A DNA stretch of 7,960 bases, taken from positions 1-7,960 of the forward strand of contig CAIRNC010000282.1 in assembly GCA_903879875.1 (NCBI GenBank). The letters run 5' to 3'. The notes beneath the pieces are model-generated. The model did no database searches and was not told where the DNA came from. It saw only the letters and a list, made by a program, of their open reading frames with translations. This DNA is from an uncultured Bacteroidota bacterium (GTDB lineage Bacteria > Bacteroidota > Bacteroidia > Flavobacteriales > Flavobacteriaceae). A program made the position numbers and the translations under genes. Position 1 is the first letter of the stretch; the number at the start of each line of letters is the position of its first letter. This document shows, one piece after another, positions 7,483 through 7,960 of this stretch.

Positions 7483-7713
7483 TTCTTTATCAAACTCAAA
7501 CATAAAAGACATATCGACTAATAACCCTTTTGATAAGGATTTTATAGTACATATTGTTGGATTTATTACACCTCTTTCTATTCTTGTAATCTGTGGTAAA
7601 GAAACTTCCGCCAAATTAGCAAGTTCTTCTTGGGACATACCTTTCTGCTCTCGCATTTTTTTTAAATGTTTCCCAAACGATACTAAATACTCCTTATCCT
7701 TTGTGTATATCAA
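7477..7713 (-). CDS. Short XRE/Cro-type helix-turn-helix transcriptional regulator
   Basis: This 78-residue protein is almost entirely one HTH_3 (Cro/C1-type) domain. FGKHLKKMREQKGMSQEELANLAEVS runs from residue 13, with helix 2 at about 28-35, the recognition helix at about 38-47 (SLPQITRIERG), then NPTICTIKSLSKGL and a short acidic tail. There is no ligand, peptidase or toxin domain. The size resembles controller (C) proteins of restriction-modification systems and phage or island repressors. The only usable start in the open frame is TTG at 7713-7711, because a TAA lies two codons upstream; the next ATG (residue 20) would remove the first helix. Two near-identical palindromes lie 33 nt upstream and probably bind the protein, so it likely regulates itself and the divergent gene at 7871. 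What it controls physiologically is not visible. Confidence 0.88.
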   Translation of the reverse strand: MIYTKDKEYLVSFGKHLKKMREQKGMSQEELANLAEVSLPQITRIERGVINPTICTIKSLSKGLLVDMSFMFEFDKEL

Positions 7714-7746
7714 TTCTTACAAGGTTTTAGATTGTAAAATTGATAT

Positions 7747-7784
7747 AATCATATATGATTTATCTAATCATACATGATTAGATA
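7747..7784. promoter_or_regulatory. Twin palindromic operator upstream of the XRE gene
   Basis: AATCATATATGATT (7747-7760) is a perfect 14-bp palindrome. It is followed directly by TATCTAATCAT (7761-7771), AC, and ATGATTAGATA (7774-7784), which are perfect 11-bp inverted arms. The two share the core AATCAT-N2-ATGATT, with centres 19 bp apart. Two dyads in tandem next to a short XRE gene fit cooperative binding of two dimers, as described for controller proteins and phage repressors. It sits between the XRE start and the promoter of the divergent gene. Binding by the adjacent XRE protein is inferred. Confidence 0.7.
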
Positions 7785-7802
7785 AAAATATTTTTTTATA
7801 TT

Positions 7803-7840
7803 TACCGCAGAAATTAACTCACCGCAAGGTAGTTGCGGTA
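7803..7840. promoter_or_regulatory. ACCGCAA/TTGCGGT inverted repeat with an extra half-site
   Basis: ACCGCAA (7821-7827) and TTGCGGT (7833-7839) are perfect 7-bp arms around GGTAG. A further half-site TACCGCA (7803-7809) is the exact inverse of TGCGGTA (7834-7840). These G+C-containing repeats stand out in very A+T-rich DNA. They cover the place where a -33 element for the 7849 promoter would lie, which suggests an operator rather than an RNA hairpin. The binding protein is unknown; the sequence is unlike the AATCAT palindromes, so a different regulator is implied. Confidence 0.5.
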
Positions 7841-7848
7841 GTATAATT

Positions 7849-7856
7849 TATATTTG
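7849..7856 (+). promoter_or_regulatory. Promoter -7 element TAtaTTTG of the divergent right-hand gene
   Basis: TATATTTG is a perfect TAnnTTTG match, 14 nt before the ATG at 7871, predicting a very short leader. The preceding nine bases TTTATATTT (7847-7855) also occur at 7795-7803, before the extra TACCGCA half-site. No TTTG is present at -33; the inverted repeat occupies that position, so initiation may depend on a bound regulator. Confidence 0.6.
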
Positions 7857-7870
7857 GAAATATTTTTATT

Positions 7871-7960
7871 ATGGAAAGAGACGACTTTGAAAATTACTTT
7901 GCTTATTCCCTAGATGAAAGTATAGATTGGGACATAACATTAAAAGAAGGAAAAATAATA
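7871..7960 (+). CDS. Unrecognised protein, N-terminal fragment (runs off the window)
   Basis: ATG 7871 opens a frame of 30 codons that is still open at the last base. The visible residues start MERDDFENYFAYSLDE and continue SIDWDITLKEGKII. The segment is acidic and soluble-looking, with no signal peptide. I do not recognise a family from this short stretch. A perfect -7 element 14 nt upstream and divergent placement opposite the XRE regulator support it as a real gene. It could be the first gene of an accessory, perhaps defence-type, operon, but no residue seen here shows that. Confidence 0.6.
   Translation, partial: MERDDFENYFAYSLDESIDWDITLKEGKII

Noticed and set aside
7803..7840. CRISPR-like or IS terminal repeats
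   Set aside because: There are too few copies, no spacers of regular length and no transposase or cas gene; an operator explains the arms better.

Overview
The window looks like a chromosomal segment from a Flavobacterium-like member of the Bacteroidota. The signs are strong A+T richness, perfect TAnnTTTG (-7 type) promoter elements, almost no Shine-Dalgarno sequences, and proteins with Flavobacteriia-style sequences. This is inferred from sequence character only; no search was run.

Bases 1-957 carry the C-terminal part of purH (purine biosynthesis), including its whole AICAR transformylase domain. A decayed second copy of the purH 3' end lies directly behind it (about 974-1082). Bases 1138-6729 hold a complete elongasome cluster on the + strand: mreB (actin-like filament), mreC and mreD (membrane scaffold), mrdA/PBP2 (transpeptidase) and rodA (glycosyltransferase). 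mreC/mreD and mreD/mrdA overlap as ATGA, mrdA and rodA are 14 nt apart, and mreB and mreC are 60 nt apart. The five genes therefore look co-transcribed from a promoter just after the purH relic, and together they build the lateral cell wall. A 210-nt intergenic region with small inverted repeats follows, then an intact HIT-family nucleotide-binding protein (6940-7329).

From about 7330 the character changes. There is a frameshifted, truncated secreted-protein remnant (7358-7482), then a short XRE-type regulator on the - strand (7477-7713). A regulatory region without genes follows (7714-7870), holding two near-identical palindromes and a separate inverted repeat in front of a perfect -7 element. 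The start of an unrecognised gene (7871-) runs off the window. This right end looks accessory, and the regulator with its operator pair resembles the control module of a mobile or defence-type locus whose main genes would lie beyond 7960.

Most worth a second look: the purH tail relic, whose differences are mostly synonymous and so suggest allele replacement, and the twin operator between the XRE gene and the unknown divergent gene.
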